From Crocinitomicaceae bacterium (lineage in GTDB: Bacteria; Bacteroidota; Bacteroidia; Flavobacteriales_D; Crocinitomicaceae): 6,779 bases of DNA. Shown here in pieces: positions 5,798 to 6,779 of the stretch. Each line of letters opens with the position of its first letter. Positions within the stretch are counted from its first letter, which is position 1. The notes beneath the pieces are model-generated. The model did not search any database and had not been told where the DNA came from. It saw nothing but the letters and a program-made list of their open reading frames with translations. Made by a program: the position numbers and the translations under genes. Where the stretch lies: assembly GCA_030833265.1 (NCBI GenBank), contig JAURHO010000087.1:1-6779 (forward strand), read 5' to 3'.

Positions 5798-6779
5798 ATG
5801 ACCATCGATGTTTCTTTTCCGGATGGCAACGTTCGTAAGTATGACGCCGGAACAACTGCATTACAAATCGCTCAATCTATTTCTGAAGGTTTAGCAAGAA
5901 ATGTACTAGCTGCCAAAGTTAATGACTCCGTTCAAGATGCTACCTTGCCGCTCAGTCAGTCTTGTAGCCTTCAACTACTCACCTGGAATGACCTCGAAGG
6001 TAAGTCCACCATGTGGCACTCTTCTGCGCACCTCATGGCAGAAGCACTTGAGTTTTATTACCCTGGTATCAAATTAGCAATTGGTCCACCAGTAACCAAC
6101 GGTTTCTACTACGACGTAGACCTTATGGAATACAGTATCTCTGAAAAAGACCTCGAGAAAATCGAAGAAAAAATGAAAGAGTTGGCGCGTCAAAAAAATC
6201 CTTTCATTCGTCAAGAAATTTCAAAGGCAGAAGCCATCGCCTATTTCCAAGAAAAGCAAGATCCTTACAAACTAGAGTTGCTTTCTGAATTGCAAGATGG
6301 CACCATTACCTTTTACACACAAGGTAATTTCACAGACCTCTGTCGCGGGCCTCACATCCCAGACACGGGCTTCATTAAAGCTGTTAAACTCACTGCAATT
6401 GCTGGTGCTTACTGGCGTGGTGATGAAAAAAACAAACAACTTACCCGTATTTACGGCATCACTTTTCCAAAACAAGCTGAGCTTACTGAATACCTTGAAA
6501 AAGTAGAAGAAGCCAAGCGTCGTGATCACCGTAAATTAGGAAAAGAACTCGAGCTGTTTACCTTTAGCCAGAAAGTAGGGCAGGGCTTGCCACTTTGGTT
6601 GCCTAAAGGAGCTGCATTGCGCGAGCGCTTGGAAAATTTCTTGAAAAAAGCCCAAAGAAAAGCGGGTTACCAACAAGTGATTACGCCACATATCGGCAAC
6701 AAAGAATTATATGTTACCTCTGGTCACTACGAAAAATACGGTGCCGATTCCTTTCAGCCCATTCGTACGCCAGATCCCA
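5798..6779 (+). CDS. thrS: Threonyl-tRNA synthetase, N-terminal half (runs off right edge)
   Basis: ThrS charges tRNA-Thr with threonine and removes mischarged serine. The open frame has 327 codons and no stop before the window end; full proteins are about 640 residues, so half is missing. Domains in order: TGS (1-61); the editing domain (about 62-225) with its zinc-site-like HxxxH at His74/His78 and Cys182/His186 in TDLCRGPH; a linker helix (about 226-250); and the start of the class II catalytic domain, with GLPLWLPKGAALRERLENFL (263-282) and motif 1 including Pro297. YVTSGHYEKYG (305-315) matches the family's TSGH element. The frame is intact throughout what is visible, unlike nadE and the regulator. 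It has its own -7 element at 5771-5778 and no visible Shine-Dalgarno; only 64 bases separate it from the regulator gene, so read-through is also possible. Confidence 0.96.
   Translation, partial: MTIDVSFPDGNVRKYDAGTTALQIAQSISEGLARNVLAAKVNDSVQDATLPLSQSCSLQLLTWNDLEGKSTMWHSSAHLMAEALEFYYPGIKLAIGPPVTNGFYYDVDLMEYSISEKDLEKIEEKMKELARQKNPFIRQEISKAEAIAYFQEKQDPYKLELLSELQDGTITFYTQGNFTDLCRGPHIPDTGFIKAVKLTAIAGAYWRGDEKNKQLTRIYGITFPKQAELTEYLEKVEEAKRRDHRKLGKELELFTFSQKVGQGLPLWLPKGAALRERLENFLKKAQRKAGYQQVITPHIGNKELYVTSGHYEKYGADSFQPIRTPDP

Overview
The window looks like Bacteroidota chromosome. The evidence is TAnnTTTG-type -7 promoter elements, no convincing Shine-Dalgarno sequences, a GldB-like gliding-motility lipoprotein beside nadE, a WG-repeat protein, a TonB-like envelope protein, and an XRE/S24 regulator carrying the AGYxxGYxDP linker typical of that phylum. 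No RNA gene, insertion sequence, CRISPR array or phage module is visible.

Layout, left to right. (1) A lipoprotein gene (gldB-like) runs leftward off the left edge from 520. (2) A 43-base divergent gap at 521-563 holds two back-to-back -7 elements. (3) A tightly packed rightward operon covers 564-4842: an outer-membrane beta-barrel protein, nadE (NAD+ synthetase), a secreted helical-repeat plus WG-repeat protein, and a single-pass TonB-like protein. Junctions are a 1-base gap and ATGA start/stop overlaps. (4) An XRE-family repressor with a LexA-like S24 peptidase domain covers 4937-5733. Its promoter is overlapped by a perfect 17-base palindrome at 4912-4928. (5) thrS (threonyl-tRNA synthetase) starts at 5798 and runs off the right edge.

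Two genes are broken by what looks like one missing base in a short homopolymer. nadE is broken near 2073-2075 (AAA where AAAA is expected). The XRE/S24 gene is broken near 5342-5345 (TTTT where TTTTT is expected). Restoring one base gives a 260-residue NadE whose stop overlaps the next start as ATGA, and a 265-residue regulator with an intact Ser/Lys dyad. Two same-direction homopolymer losses within 3.3 kb, one in a normally essential gene, suggest sequence error more than real pseudogenes. The true genes are probably intact.

No clear new defence or mobile system is seen. The least understood parts are the envelope group (beta-barrel, WG-repeat protein, TonB-like protein) built around a metabolic nadE, and the probably autoregulated, possibly self-cleaving repressor just upstream of thrS.
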